Shown: positions 37,235-50,457, counted from the first letter of the stretch. The stretch is 64,000 nucleotides of DNA from Austropuccinia psidii (GCA_023105745.1 JALGQZ010000003.1:40191185-40255184), one strand, 5' to 3'. A program made the numbers and translations. The notes: a model not told the origin generated them from the sequence alone.

Positions 37235-37955
37235 TGAGGATTATATGTAGTTTGTCTTTATCATTGCTAGTTTTTGCTTTTTGATTATTAAATAAATTGA
37301 CTCCCCAAAAAAGATATGGGAGATGAGCGCTGATTTTGAAAACAAGAAATAAAAAATAAAATAATAAAAGTAAAAGGAAAATTAAATGAAATAAAAAGAA
37401 TTGAGAGAAAGAGAGTAAAGAAAAGAAAATAAAGAAACTTCTGAGGATTTATTTTCTTGTGGTGAGTTGCTTGATTTTGGCCATAATTTTTCCTGAAAAG
37501 ATAAAACCAAAGATTTGATGCTCACAGAATGGCCAAGGTGTTGTTTTTACAAGAATTAGAACCCTCAGAGATGCATACCAGGAGATGGAACTTACTTTCA
37601 TAACTTCCACTCCCCACCAAGCATCATAAAAAAAATACAAAATTTTCCAAAAATGAAGTTTGAGTTAAGGAATGTCTTGAATGATATTGAATGGCATAAT
37701 TTGAAATAATAGAATAGGAAAGAAAGAGAAAGAATAGAAAGAAAAGAGGGAATTTGGCCATATCTTGATGAAAGGTCCAAATTCAAGGGTATTGATGTTG
37801 CAAGGCCTTCCAAACCTGTCCAAAGAAATTGACAAGTGCTCAAAAAGTGGCCAAGGTGATGCTTACAAAATATTTGGGCAGAATACCCCCTTAAAGGTAC
37901 ATGCCAGGAGAGGGACTTACTTTCATAAACTCCAATCCCCACCAAGAACCATAAA
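37235..37955. repeat. B-2 duplicated 3' module region
   Basis: Two copies of a conserved module (cores at about 37578-37628 and 37902-37954). Read on the minus strand each contains TTGGTGGGGA, then GAAAGTAAGT, then CTCCTGG, followed further on by CACCTTGGCCA. The same module occurs twice in B-1 and B-4 at the same place. The region separates the convergent ends of pol and the antisense gene. Confidence 0.75.
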
Positions 37956-40806
37956 TCAAACTCTTGAGGCATTTGGGCCAGGCTTGTCTGGATACAAGGT
38001 ATGAAAATCCTTGACAAGGTCTGGGGAGTTGGTAAGGTTGGAAGGTGGTTCCCAAGTTGTTCTTTCTGGGTCTTCATTGAATCCTTTCCACTCCACTAGA
38101 TACCATAATGTGCCTCTCTTGAGTTTTGAGTCCAGAAACTGCGCCACTTCCCATTTGTCTTGCTCTTCCAATATTACTGCTGGTGGTGGAAATTGATGTC
38201 AATTTGGGACAGTTGATTGCTTTAATGGTTCTAATAAGGACACATGAAAGACAGGGTGAACTGACTTCCATTGTTGAGGCTAGTTGAGGTGATATGCATG
38301 GCTGCCAATCTTCTTCAGAACTTCAAAGGGTCCCAACCATCTTTCTGAAAGTTTCTTGGTGGGTCTTTCTGTCTTGATGTTCTCGGAAGCTAGCCATACG
38401 TTGTCCACAGGTTGGAAATCAGGTGGAATAGCTCTATTTCTATCTGCATACTTCTTAAAATGCTTTATTGCTGACTCTAATTCTTCTTTGAAAACCTACT
38501 GTACTGATTGGAGTTTTGTTGATAACTTTCCAGCAGGTGTATCTTGAGAAATGTGAGTTGAGTCAAAGCTGGGATTTATTCCATAAATGGTGAAAAAAGG
38601 TGACTGTGTTGTTGATGAATGTTCTGCATTATTATAGGCAATGTCAGCCAGAGGGGGCCAGGTGTGCCAGTAATATTGATGGTAACTGAAATACATCCAA
38701 AGATACTGTTCCAGAATATGATTTACCCTCTCTGTCTGTCCATCTGTTTCAGGGTGAAAGGCAGTTGAAAGATCTCTTGATATCTTGAGCTGTTGACACA
38801 ATTGAGTCTAAAATTATGAAACAAATAATGAACCTCTATCACCAACAATAATGATTGGAAGACCATGTTTGGAAAATACATGACTAATGAAGATTTGAGC
38901 TAAGTCTAAAGCAGTGATTGTTGAATAAGTTGGAATAAATATTTCCATCTTTGAAAATCTGTCTACAGCTACTAAGATTGAATCAAAGTTTCTTGAAAGA
39001 GGCAATTGAGTGATAAAGTCCATTGATAATGAACTCCAAGGAGCAGATGGAATTTGAAGAGGCTTGAGTAATCCAAACTTCTTATGGTGAATGTTCTTGT
39101 TTCTTGAACATTTCTGACATGAGGACACATAGTCCTTGATAATTTGATTCATGCCAGCCCAATGAAAGTTCCTCTTGATGAGCTTGAGGGTCTTCTCCTG
39201 GCCTGGGTGGCCAGCCAGCAATGAGTCATGACACTTTTGAAGGATATCCAATTGAAGTTCATGATTGCTTGGGATGACTACTCTATCTTTGAATAATAAC
39301 AATTTGGCTTGAGGTTCCAGAGTATGATCTGAGGATGATTCACCTCTTGCTAATTGCTTGAGAATCTCCTTATAATCTTTGTATTGCCATACTGCCTTCT
39401 GAAATTGATCAACTAAGTCTGAGAAAACTTCAGCTTTGATTGAGAAAAATCTTGACTATTTAATTTCATTTTGCTTGAGAACTTGATGAAAGTTTTGAGG
39501 ATTCTTGCTGATGAAGTCCACCCCCCTCTCTGCGTACACATTGTCCCAATTTGACAAGGCATCTGGTAAAGTTGCCAGTCTGCCTGGGCAGTAAGTGATA
39601 GAAAAGTGAAATTCAGAGAGAAACTCTGCCCAACAGGCTTGACTGTGAGTAAGGACTTTGGAAGACATAAAATATTGAAGGGAAGAGTGGTCTGTCAATA
39701 CTTCAAAGGAATCAGAAAGCAAAAAAGAAACACTCTCCAGTGCTTGATAGCCCCAAATATGCCAAAGAGTTCCTTGTCATGAACTCCATAGTTGAGCTCA
39801 GCTGGAAGGAGCATGCAACTATCAAATGCAATGGGATGCTTTCCTGAGTCATTAACCTTACTAAGTAAAGCACCCAAGGCATAATCAGAAGCATCAGTCT
39901 CTACAATAGTTGGTAGAGAAGGATTTAAATGGGATAGGAGAGGAGCAGTGGTGAAAGCTTCTTTGAGTAGTTGAAACTGACTAAGAGCTTCCTCATTGAA
40001 AATGAAAGGAGAATCTTTTTTAAGGAGGGAACAGAGAGCAGAGATTTTTTTGGGATAACTTTCCATGAAATGATGATGGAGGTTGGCAAAGCCAAGAAAA
40101 GATTGGAGTGCTTTGATGTTCTTTGGCTGAGGCCAATTGAGGATTTGCTGAACTTTGGAAGAATCCATCTTGAGGCCTTCACTTGAATAAACATAGCCCA
40201 AGTATTCCACACTTGAGGCATGGAATACACACTTTGAGGCTTTAGCAAACAAATTATTGTCCCTCAGTCTTTGAAGGACAGAGGCCACATGTTTGACATG
40301 TTCCTCCTCATAACTAGAGAAGAACATAATATTATCTAAGTAGACTACAAGAACAATATCCAAGAGATCAGTAAAGATATCATTCACAAGATTCTGGAAT
40401 GAAGCAGGAGCATTGGTAAAGCCAAATGGCATACCCAAATATTCATAACTACCATATTTAGTTCTAAAGGCAGTTAAGTGCTCATCCCCCTCTTTGATTC
40501 TCAAGAGATTATAAGCAACACACAAATCTATCTTGGAGAAGATAGTGGAACGGTTAAAGACATTAAGGAGCCAATTAATTGGAGGAACAGGATACCTTTG
40601 CTTCCTAGTCACAGCAGTGAGTTTGTGGTAGTCAACACACAAATGAAGACCACCATACCTTTTCTTAACAAAAAGGACAGGTTCTCCTGCTGAAGAGGAG
40701 CTTGGCCTGATGAAACCCTTCTCTAAATTCTCTGAAATGTAGGCCCATAGTGTTTGTGACTCATTCTTTGATAAAGAGTAGATAAAACCAACTGGAGGTA
40801 GAAGAC
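37956..40806 (-). pseudogene. B-2 pol: RT, RNase H, integrase, chromodomain, broken
   Basis: RT (40806 to about 39960) has CVDYHKLTAVT, MPFGFTNAPASFQ and the active site as YLDN instead of YLDD (40330-40341), an Asp-to-Asn change. RNase H (to about 39456) keeps DKELFGI and VLTDHSSLQYF. Integrase has its zinc region (39240-39100, first ligand HC instead of the usual pair, CQKC intact), MDFITQLPL, a GDRG version of the second block, and DGQTERVN with the Glu intact. The chromodomain at 38160-37980 has WYLVEWKGF and TTWEP. Stops occur near 39454, 38812 and 38494, and there are frameshifts. Confidence 0.88.
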
Positions 40807-42309
40807 TGTCACAGGGGCTCTTATGGATGCAAGAGTGGCCTGGCACTCAGGAATAAAGAACTCACTTGGAGGGATCCAAAGCATATAAGAAATAATAATG
40901 ATTAAATTTCTTTAAAGAAGAATAAGGGAAAAGACAAGTATGCCAAAGATAAAAGAAAAAGATAAGAAGCCAAAGGCCAAACATCATAAGAGAAGCCAAA
41001 GGCCAAGAATCCAACCAAGTGAATCCTCAATTCACTGTTTCAACCTGCCAGAAAAGGAAATGGAATTAGAAAAGGATATGACAACCAATATCCACTGACA
41101 GGCAAGGAAGAAAAAGAGAAAAAGGTGCTGGATGACTGACTTAAGATTATCAGTATTAACTTTAATAAAGTAAAAGAAAATAAAGATAAAAATAAATCAA
41201 GTATATTAATTAACTGGGGAAAAAGTCCCTAGGTGCTGAAAGGTGGCCAGTGTATGTGAAAAGTTGAAAGACTAATCCTGGAAGGTGAGTCACAGGATGT
41301 ATTGTCTGAATTGGGTCAATACAGATCTGGCCATCTTGAGATTTGAACTGTGTGACTGAATTCCCACAGTGGAATATGAATTGGCCCAATTGGGCCAAGT
41401 ACATACAGGTTGATTGATTGCTGCCTGTATTGACCAATTGAGTTTTCCAAAGAGTATTGAAATACTTGATGCCTTGACAGCTGATTGAAATGATGTATAG
41501 CCTCTGAGAATGGCCCTGGGAATAATCCTGAATGAATTGCCAACCCAACTCCTGCAGGGCCAGGTGATTGGGATCCTTGAATGGTCTTCTGATTGCCACC
41601 ATAGATTGCCAGACTGATGAGTTAAGAGATCCTCCTTCAAAATGGGCGTTGAATTTTGGGACCTTGATTTGGAAAGGTGGAATTGGGTCCTGAAAACGTC
41701 ACCATTGAATTGCTGAGAAAAAATGGTGCATAATGGTATATAATACCATATATGCACCACTCCTGCAACCTTGAGTACGGGGTTCATCGAGGAATGGAAG
41801 AATTCCCCTTAAAGTGAGGGGAAGGATTGAGCTGAGCTGATCTGGTGGTCTCTGGTGGCTACCAGGGGCCCATGGTTATCCTGGGCCAAATTGGGTCCTA
41901 TGGTGGTTTATGGCTACCATGGACCATGATTACGGCCCACGGGCCGTAGAGGCCATAGGGGGCCTAAATGGCCCAAAAAGGCCATTTAGGACCTAGACCC
42001 CCTAATGAAAAGGGGTGGCCAAGAAGGGATGGTTCTTTCTAGGGGGCCCAGAACCCCCTAGGAAACAAAAAGACACCCCCAGGCCCAAAAACAAGGATCA
42101 AGACCTGGGGGTTGGGGATATGGAAGAATTGTCCAGGGACACCAATACATAAAAGGCCAGGAAAGAGTGATATGGCCAAAATGCCATAGAGCACCAGAAG
42201 GGGCCAAATTGGCCATAAAGATATGGTGTGGCTAATTGGCCCCAACTTGGTCCCAGGTTGGAATTGCCACAACACCAATGGAGGAGGGTCATTCTTTGTG
42301 GTTGTGACA
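40807..42309 (-). repeat. B-1 3' LTR
   Basis: 1503 bp. The plus strand begins TGTCACAGGGGCTC and ends TTGTGACA, giving 7-bp inverted ends TGTCACA/TGTGACA. It is strongly similar to 48858-50457, including the TTAATTAACTGGGG block near the left end. Confidence 0.92.
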
Positions 42310-43090
42310 GTACCCCCTACCTTAAATGGTGAGCTCCTGAGCACCAAGATAAGGTAGAAGCTTGTTGAGGCTGTTGAGACAGATTGGACGTAGGGGTTCC
42401 AGAGGCATTTGAATCTTGAAAAGAAAAACTTTGAGCTGATAAAAGTGTTGGCATATGAATTGAGGTTGACTTGGTCTTCTCTTGACATTTGGTTTTGAAA
42501 ATGTTGAAGACATGATTTTGGTGTAAAGATTTTGGCATTAAGATTTATGAGAAAAGAAATTTAAGAAGATATAAAGAATAAAAAAGTGAAAGAAAATGCA
42601 AATGAAAAGAAAAATGAATTTTGAGGGGGAGTCCAATATTCATCACGGATTTTGACAGTTGATTTTGAAAGTGGCCAAGGACCTGGATAAAGGAATTTGA
42701 TCCCAGGTCCTCACAGAGTGGCCAAGGTGATGTTTTGAAAGATTGTAGACCCCTCAGGGAAGTACACACCAGGAGAGGAACTTATTTTGGTAGTTACCAC
42801 TCCCGCCAGTGCCATAAATAAGAAAAATTTTCATAAAAGAATGTGTTGAAGGGATAATATCTTGGGAAGGAAAATAAGAAAGGAATGGTCCATTTGCCCA
42901 AGTGTCAATGGCTATAAATTGGAATTGATGTTGAAAGCCAGGCCAATAGCTCTGTGTCCAAATTGCAAAGTGCTCACAGAGTGGCCAAGGTGATGCTTAC
43001 AACAGAAAAGAGTAGAATACCCCTAAAAGTGCTTACCAGGAGTGGGACTTACTTTTGGTAATTCCTCTCCCCACCAAGCACCATGAAAAT
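42310..43090. repeat. B-1 3' noncoding region with duplicated module
   Basis: Only about 780 bp separate the chromodomain stop from the polypurine tract, against about 2.8 kb in B-2 and B-4. Two copies of the conserved module are present (cores about 42768-42816 and 43035-43084). The GTAAGT is intact in the second copy and changed to ATAAGT in the first. No trace of the antisense gene was found. Confidence 0.75.
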
Positions 43091-46000
43091 TCAGGCTTTT
43101 GAATAATTGGGTCCTTGCTTGTCAGGATACAAAGAATGAAAATCTTTGATGAGCTCAGGAAAATTATTAAGGTTTTCAGCTGGTTCCCATGTGTATCTTT
43201 CTGAGTCTTGACTGAAATCTTTCCATTCAACCAGATAACATAACCTTCTTCTCTTGAGCTTTGAATCCAGTATTTGAGAGTCTTCCCATTCCTCTTCTTT
43301 TTCAATGATGATTGGAGGAGGAGGCTCTTGATGCTGATTTGGGATTGTTGATTTCTTGACTGGTTCCAAGAGTGAAATATGGAAAACTGGGTGGATGGAT
43401 TTCAATTGAGATGGAAGCTTTAGATGATAAGAATGAGTACTGACTTTCTTCAAGATTGAAAAAGGACCCAACCATCTTTCAGACAGTTTTCTGTTGGGTC
43501 TTGTTGATTTGATGTTCATGGACAAAAGCCATATCATTTCACCAGGATTGAAGACAGGTGGACTTTTTCTACTTTTATCTGCATACCTCTCAAACTGGTT
43601 TAGGGCAACTTCAAGTTCTCTCTTGACATCTTGCTGTACTGATTGGAATTTTTCTGATAACTTTCCAGCAGGAGTATCTTGAGTAATGTGAACTGAGTCA
43701 AATTGTGGATCTCTTCCATAAACAGTGAAAAATGGCAATTGCTTGGTTGAAGAGTGATCAGAATCATTGTAGGCAAATTCAGCCAGAGGGAGCCAGGTGT
43801 TCCAATCATCTTGATGATAACTGACATACATACAAAGATACTGTTCTAGTATCTTATTTACCCTCTATGTCTGTCCATCAGTTTCTGGATGGTAAGAAGT
43901 TGTCAAATCTCTTGAAATCTTGAGCTTCTGACAAAGATTGGTCCAAAAGGAAGAAAAAAAAAGGGGACCTCTATCACTGACAATTCTTGAAGGAAGGCCA
44001 TACTTTGAAAATATATTCTTGATGAATAAATGGGCCAAATCTAGTGAAGTGATTGAAGACATTGTTGGAATGAAAACCCCCATTTTTGAGAATCTGTCCA
44101 CTATGACAAGGATTGAGTCAAATGAATTGGACAGTGGGAGTTTAGTGATGAAATTCATTGAATGAAAGTTCCAAGGACCATTTGGAATTGGAATAGGTTT
44201 GAGGAGTCCAAACTTCTTATGATGGATATCCTGTTTCTTGAGCACTGTTGACAGGATGAGACATAATCCTTGATGAATTGAGACATGCCGGACCAATGGA
44301 AATCCTGCTTGACAGGTTTGAGAGTCTTCTCTTGGCCAGGGTGTCCAGCTAGAGGAGAATGATGACGCTTTTGAAGAATGCTGAGTTGAATTGTGGGGTC
44401 ATTTGGGACCACCACCCAATCTTTGAAGAGAAGAAGTTGGGAAGAGGAATCAAGAGAATAATCCTGAATGGATTTACCTTTGCCCAATCCTTGAAGGATA
44501 CTTCTGTACTGAGAATCTTGCCATAGAGCCTTCTGGATTGAATCAATTCAATTTGAAAAGGATTCCACCTTTAATGCAAAATATCTTGAAGGTTGGACTT
44601 CATCCTGCTTGATGAGCTGTTGAAAGTTCATTGGATTCTTGCTGATAAAATCCTCCCCCCTCTCCGGATAGACGTTTTCCCGACGGGATAAGGCATCCGG
44701 AAGAGTAGCTAGGCGGCCAGGGAGGTAAGTGATTGAAAAATGGAATTCAGAAAGGAACTCAGCCCGGCGGGCTTGACGGCAAGTAAGGAATTTTGAAGAC
44801 ATAAAGTACTGAAGAGAGGAAAGATTGGTGAGAACTTCAAAAGGAGAGGACAGAGAAAGAAGAAAAGCCCTCCAGCGCTTGAGAGCCCAGACTATGCCAA
44901 GGAGTTCCTTGTCATGAATCTCATAGTTGAGCTCTGCTGGGATAAGCTTGCAGCTGTCAAATGCAATGGGATGTTTTCCTGAATCAGGGACCTGACTCAG
45001 TACAGACCCCAAGGCATAATTGGATACATTGGTCTCTACAATGGTGGGTAGAGAAGGATTGGAGCGGTAGTGAAAGCCTCTTTGAGTTGGTGAAACTGAC
45101 TGAGAGCTTCCTCATTAAGGGGGAAACAGGAATATTTCTTGAGGAAACTGGTGAGTGAACTGATCTTCTTTGAATAATTCTTGATGAAACAGCGGTAGAA
45201 GTTGGCAAAGCCAGGGAAAGATTCAAGAGCCTTGAGGATTCTTGGAGGTGGCCAATTGAGAATCTGCTAGACTTTTTCTTGGTACATCTTGAGGCCTTCA
45301 GAAGAAACAACATAACCAAGGTATTCTACACTAGAGACATGAAATAGGCACTTTGAAGCCTTAGCAAAAAGGTTCTTGGCTCTGAGTCTGGTAAGAACAG
45401 TGGACACATGAGTGACATGTTCTTCCTCAGATTTGCAAAATACCATAATTTAATGCAAATAAACCACAACATAAACATCAAGAAGATCTTTGAAAATATC
45501 ATTGACAAGATTCTGAAAAGAGGCAGGAGCATTGGAGAGCCCAAATGGCATACCCAAGTACTCAAAACTGCCATATTTAGTTCTGAAGCATGTCAAATGT
45601 CCATCACCCTCCTTGATTCTGAGCAGGTTATATGCACCATGCAAATCAACTTTGGAGAAGATAAAAGAACCATTAAAATCATTGAGAAGCTGATTCATAG
45701 GAGGAACAGGATACTTGTTCTTACTAGTGACAGCATTGAGTTTGTGGTAATCAACACACAAATGGAGGCCACCATCTTTCTTTCTGACAAAGAGGACAGG
45801 TGCTGCTGTTGAAGAGGAGCTTGGCCGGATGAAACCTTTTTCTAAATTCTCTGAAATGTAGGCCCTGAGTGTATCTGACTCTTGTTTGGATAAAGAGTAG
45901 ATCACCCCAACTGGAGGTAGAGACCCCTGCAGCTCAATATGATGATCACAGGCGCGGTGAGGAGGAAGTTTCTCTGCTTTTACCTTGGAGAATACATCCA

Positions 46001-46775
46001 AGTATTGGTGATAAGTAGAAGGAACAACCTTCATCACGGTTTCTACTTCTTCAGGCTCTTCCTCTTAATCCCACAACTCCTCCAGGGAGTCAAGATAAGA
46101 TGAAGGAGGAAGGTCCATATTCCCAAAGAAGAGATGAAGTGAAGATACAGAATTATCTTCTCAAACATCTTGAATCTCTTTGAAGACATCATCTCCAGAT
46201 AATGGTAATGACTGAGGGGAATTTATGAAAGGAATATGGACAGAAGACGGAAATGATGGTGTTCTAGAATCACCAACCAGAGCTGCACATGATTTGGCAG
46301 GAAGATAGTCATTACGGAAAGAATTATAAGGATCAGAATAGTCCTTATGATCAGCATTAAAGGTGATCAGCCCTTGCTTCCAATAAATAGAAGGATGAAA
46401 ATGATTTAGAAAGTCAAAGCCCAATATGAGGTCTTCTCCCTTGGGAGTATTAATGACTAAGAAGTCCAATTCAAAGCTTGGGAAGGAAGGGAGCTCAACC
46501 ATATATTTTGTATGGTGAGTCACAAATACGGAAGGGGACTCAGAGGAGTCCAAAATGATAAGAGGAATCTTCTCTGGAAGCTCTGATGTAGTCAATGAGT
46601 ACTTGTGAACAAACTTCTTTGCAATAAATGAGTGTGTAGCACCAGAATCAATTGGAATACTGTAAAAAACATCAAAAAGAGAAGAAAAAACAAACAATTT
46701 AAGAGAATTCTTGACACCAGTATTCAGAATGCACAATTGTGCTCTGTATGGAAAACAGTGAAGACCATTGATCAC
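43091..46775 (-). pseudogene. B-1 pol: protease, RT, RNase H, integrase, chromodomain, broken
   Basis: Protease (46775-46161) has an intact IDSGATHSF. RT (46037 to about 45020) has CVDYHKLNAVT, MPFGLSNAPASFQ, and an active site reading YLH-stop (about 45450-45462) where YLDD is expected, so RT is dead. RNase H (45012-44548) keeps DKELLGI but reads VLTNLSSLQYF, losing an Asp. Integrase has an HHCC-type zinc region (about 44400-44230) and VDRFSKMGVF. The catalytic Glu is replaced by TAG in DGQT-stop-RVN at about 43865. The C-terminal chromodomain (43300-43130) has CYLVEWKDF and YTWEP. Further frameshifts lie near 45020-45320. Confidence 0.9.
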
Positions 46776-46799
46776 AACATGATCTTCACTCAGGATTTT

Positions 46800-48086
46800 C
46801 CCTGGCTGGAAAAACTGCCTGACAGTTGGGTAAGCTTGTTTTGAGGCCTTTTGATACAGGACTCAAGACTATGCTTCCCACCACAATAAGTAAACAAGCC
46901 CTCCTTTATTATTCTTTCTTTTTCAGAACCTTTCAACTTGAAGTCCTCCTTCAACAAGGAAGAATGGGGCTTGTCCTGCTTTTGAGAATGAAAATTCTTC
47001 TTCTTCTACTTGAGCTTGAAGAATTTTGATGATGACAAGAGCTTGACTTTGAGGCTTCAGGCTTCTTCTCTTGATAATGATTCTTCTCCTTTTGCCTCTC
47101 ATGGTACCTGGTATCAAGTTCTAGGCTGACGTCCATTAAGTTCTGAAGAGAATCAATATTTGAAGGATGGGAGGCCAATTGATCCAGAATCCTGGAGGCC
47201 AATCCCTTCCTGAAATGATGAATAAGAGCCCTTTCACCCCAATCTCCAATTATTGAAAACAAACTCCTGAAATTGGCAATGTATAAGGCAACATGCCCAC
47301 CTTCTTTCATTCTACGGCCATCCAAATCTGCTTCAGATTTTCTAACTTCATTTGGGTCACCAAATAGAGTGAAGAGTTGGGATTCAAACAATGGCCAAGA
47401 ATTGAGAAGATAACTTGAGTCTTGATTATTGAGATTGGAAAGATAAGGCTCAATCCATTTTGCAGCCCTGCCAATGGAAAATGAAGTGGCATAAAGAACT
47501 TTCTTTCTGTCTTGAGAGAAATTTGCCAGGTCATTATGAAAAATAAGTGGACAAGACTGAATGAAACTTCTTACTTTGAAGGGTTGAGTCCCATCAAAAC
47601 ATTCCAGTGCCTTCATAGAGGGAGTCTTGAAGGCTGGTGGTCTTGAAATTTCAGAAGATGCAGCTGCTTGAAGATTGGCCATAATTTGGGTCATTTGCTG
47701 CATGATGGCCAATAAGGATGGTTCAGTCTGGTGAGAGACAGGCTGATCAGACTTCTAGAGTTTGTCCTCTGGTGCATTCAGATGCTCCCACAGGAGAAGA
47801 AGCAGCCTCAGTTCCATCAGACTCTTCCTCTTCCACAGAATTCTCCTACTCCTCTTCACAATCTTCACCTGGACCTCTAAAAGTAGTCCTTGACATGCCT
47901 GGAAAACCGCCAACTACTCCTGAAAAAGAATTTGATCTTCTTGGAACTCTTCCTTCCAAAATGGGTCCTCAGTTGAGAAACTGCTGGGGTACCATCAAGA
48001 GGAGCCCTTGGAGTTGGAGTGAGAACAGCTTGAGTTCGGGCCTGAGATCTTGTCTGTCTTGCAGGAGGTGAATGTTGGAGTGGCAT
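46800..48086 (-). pseudogene. B-1 gag, broken
   Basis: The start is ATG 48086 with a basic, Pro/Thr-rich N-terminus (PPARQTRSQARTQAVLTPTP). A frameshift or stop follows near 47877. The capsid-like domain is at 47712-46951 (IMQQMTQIMANLQAA, then MKALECFDGTQPFKVRSF and WGERALIHHFRKG). The Ser/Lys-rich nucleocapsid part ends in a CCHC knuckle at about 46890-46850, where the first Cys has become Phe (FTYCGGKHSLESC). It shares no obvious sequence with family A gag beyond the common knuckle fold. Confidence 0.85.
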
Positions 48087-48857
48087 GATTGAATAAAAAT
48101 AAAATTTAAATGAAAAGAATCAAAATTTGAATAAACAACTTGAGGCAAAACCGGAATAGTCTTGAAGATCAAATCAAATCAAATCTTGAGGGAAAATAAA
48201 TCATCAATGAATCAAACAAGATCTTCAGGTAAACCAATAAATTAAATATAAAATGAATGCTTGAAGTCAATGAATCAAATAAGTCAAATGAATCAAAATC
48301 AAATGTCAAATCAATTCAAAATCAAAATCTTTCAGAAAATAAATCAATCAAAATGAATGCTTGAGGTCAATCAATTTATGTCAAAATTCTTGATGTGAAC
48401 AATCAGCAAAATCAAGAAAATCTTAAGGTCAATCAATATCCTTGAAGTCAATGTCAATTTATGTCAAATCAATCAGTCAAAATCAAAATCAAGTGAAATC
48501 TTCTTGAAAAATCAAAATTGTTGAATAACAGATCAAATGTGAATCTTGATGTGAAGATGTGTCTGAATGATATTGAAGATCAATTTGAAATTCAATAATG
48601 AGCCCTGAATACAAAGGATTGTATTAATTGAATGAAGATTAAAATGAGATAAGATTTAAAAAAGAGAAACAAAATATAAAATTGGGGTCAGCTTTCACTT
48701 TCCAGAATGAAGAAATGAATGAGAGAAAATTGAGAAGTGACGATGAATCATAAGATCATAAAAGGTTAAAGATTCATAATTTTGATGAAGTGAAATGAAT
48801 GAATTAAAAATATAAGAATGAATGAGCAGAAGAAAAATTATGAGTTAATTAATATAA
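48087..48857 (-). other. B-1 leader, ATCAA-rich low complexity
   Basis: This is the untranslated region between the 5' LTR and gag. From about 48170 to 48560 the plus strand is full of AATCAA and GTCAAT words, a degenerate pentamer/hexamer-rich stretch. No TGG-type primer-binding site is evident next to the LTR. Confidence 0.6.
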
Positions 48858-50457
48858 TGTCACAGGGGCTCTTATGAAAGCAAGAGGGCCTGGAACTCAG
48901 GAATCAAGAACTCACTTGGAGGGCTCCATAAGATATAAGGAATAATAAAAATTAAATTTCTTTAAAGAAGAATAAGGGGAAAGACAAGTATGCCAAATAT
49001 AAAAGAAAAGATAAGAAGCCAAAGGACAAAGATAATAAGGGAAGCCAACCAAGTGAATCCTCAATTCACTGTTTCAACCTTCCAGAAAAGGGAATGGAAT
49101 TAGCAAAGGACATGACCACCAATATCCACTGACAGGCAAGGAAGAAAAAGAGAAAGGGTGCTGAATGACTGACTTAAGATTATCAGTACCAACTTTAATA
49201 AAGTAAAAGAAAATAAAGATAAAAATAAATCCAACATATTAATTAACTGGGGAAAAAGTCCCCAGGTGCTGAAAGGTGGCCAGTATATGTGAAAAGTTGA
49301 AAGACTGATCATGGAAGGTGAATCACCGGCTGTATTGTCTGAATTGGGTCAATACAGATCTGGCCATCTCAAAATTTGAGCTGTGTGATTGAATTCCCAC
49401 AGTGGAATATGAATTGGCCCAATTGGGCCAAGTACATACAGGTTAATTGATGGACACCTGTATGGACCAATTAAGTTGTCAAAGGAGTATTGAAATACTT
49501 GATGCCTTGACGGCTGATTGAAATGATGTATAGCCTCTGAGAATGCCCTTGGAATAATCCTGAATGAAATTGCCAACCCAACTCCTGCAGGGCTAGGTGG
49601 TTGGGATCCTTGAATGGTCTTCTGATTGCTACCATGGATTGCCAGACTGATGAGTTAAGAGATCCTCCTTCAAAATGGGCGTTGAATTTTGGGACCTTGA
49701 TTTGGAAAGGTGGAATTGGGTCCTAAAAACGTCACCATTGAATTGCTGAGCAAAAATGGTGCATAATGGTATATAATACCATATATGCACCACTCCTGCA
49801 ACCTTGAGTATGGGGTGCATGGAGGAGTGGAAGGATTCCCCTTAAGATGAGTGGCAGGCTTGAACTGAGCTGATCTGGTGGCCTCTGATGGTTAACAGAG
49901 GCCATTGGCTGAAAAGAGGTCCATGATGATCCTGGGCCAAAATGGGTCCTATTGTGATTTATGGCCAGTTTGGGTTTTATGAGATTTGGGGCCAAATTTG
50001 GCTCAGGTGGGCCCAATTGTGGTTTGGGACCCACCTGGCCTTGGGGACTAATGAACTGCATCCTTTGGCGCCTTTTGGCCTCATTGGATTAGGCCAAAAG
50101 GGGCGTAATTGGCGCACGGAGCACATACCATAGAGGCCATAGGGGGCCTAAATGGCCCAAAAAGGCCATTTAGCCCAGGGACTCCCTAATGAAAAGGGTT
50201 GGCCCAGAGCCTATGATGAGGGCTAGGGGGCCCAAAAACAAAGGTAGAGGCCTGGGGGTTGGGGATATGGGAATTGGCCAGGGAGGCCAATGTTGGCAGG
50301 ATATGGCCTGAGGCCATAAAAGGCCAGGGGATAGTGATATGGCAAAAATTCCATAGAGCACCAGAAGGGGCAAAATTGGCCAATTGGCTCCAGCTTGGTC
50401 CCAGGTTGGAATTGCCGCAACACAAATGGAGGAGGGTCATTCTTCTTGGTTGTGACA
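48858..50457 (-). repeat. B-1 5' LTR
   Basis: 1600 bp, plus strand from TGTCACAGGGGCTC to TTGTGACA. Closely similar to the 3' LTR over most of its length, with extra sequence near 49900-50130. Confidence 0.92.

Larger units (their letters stand above)
34421..40806 (-). mobile_element. B-2: Ty3-type element, 3' half, with antisense gene
   Basis: Minus-strand chromodomain-bearing Ty3 element. It contains RT through chromodomain (40806-37956), two conserved 3' modules, an oppositely oriented gene (36177-37234), a polypurine tract ending AAGAGGGGGATAA at about 35148-35160, and a 3' LTR (35147-34421). It stops abruptly inside RT at 40806, where the B-1 LTR begins. Gag, protease and the 5' LTR are missing from this window. 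Confidence 0.88.
40807..50457 (-). mobile_element. B-1: Ty3-type element with both LTRs, no antisense gene
   Basis: A complete minus-strand arrangement: 5' LTR (50457-48858), leader, gag, protease, RT, RNase H, integrase, chromodomain, short 3' region with polypurine tract (AGGTAGGGGGTAC), and 3' LTR (42309-40807). It sits directly against B-2 pol on one side and the end of A-3 pol on the other. The flanking pentamers differ (AAGAC and CCCAC), so the present ends do not come from one simple insertion. Coding regions are damaged. Confidence 0.9.

Noticed and set aside
47718..48071. 117-codon plus frame rich in Ser and Pro
   Set aside because: It is antisense to the B-1 gag N-terminus, which is the recognisable protein. 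It does not match the antisense gene of B-2 and B-4 and lies at the wrong end of the element.
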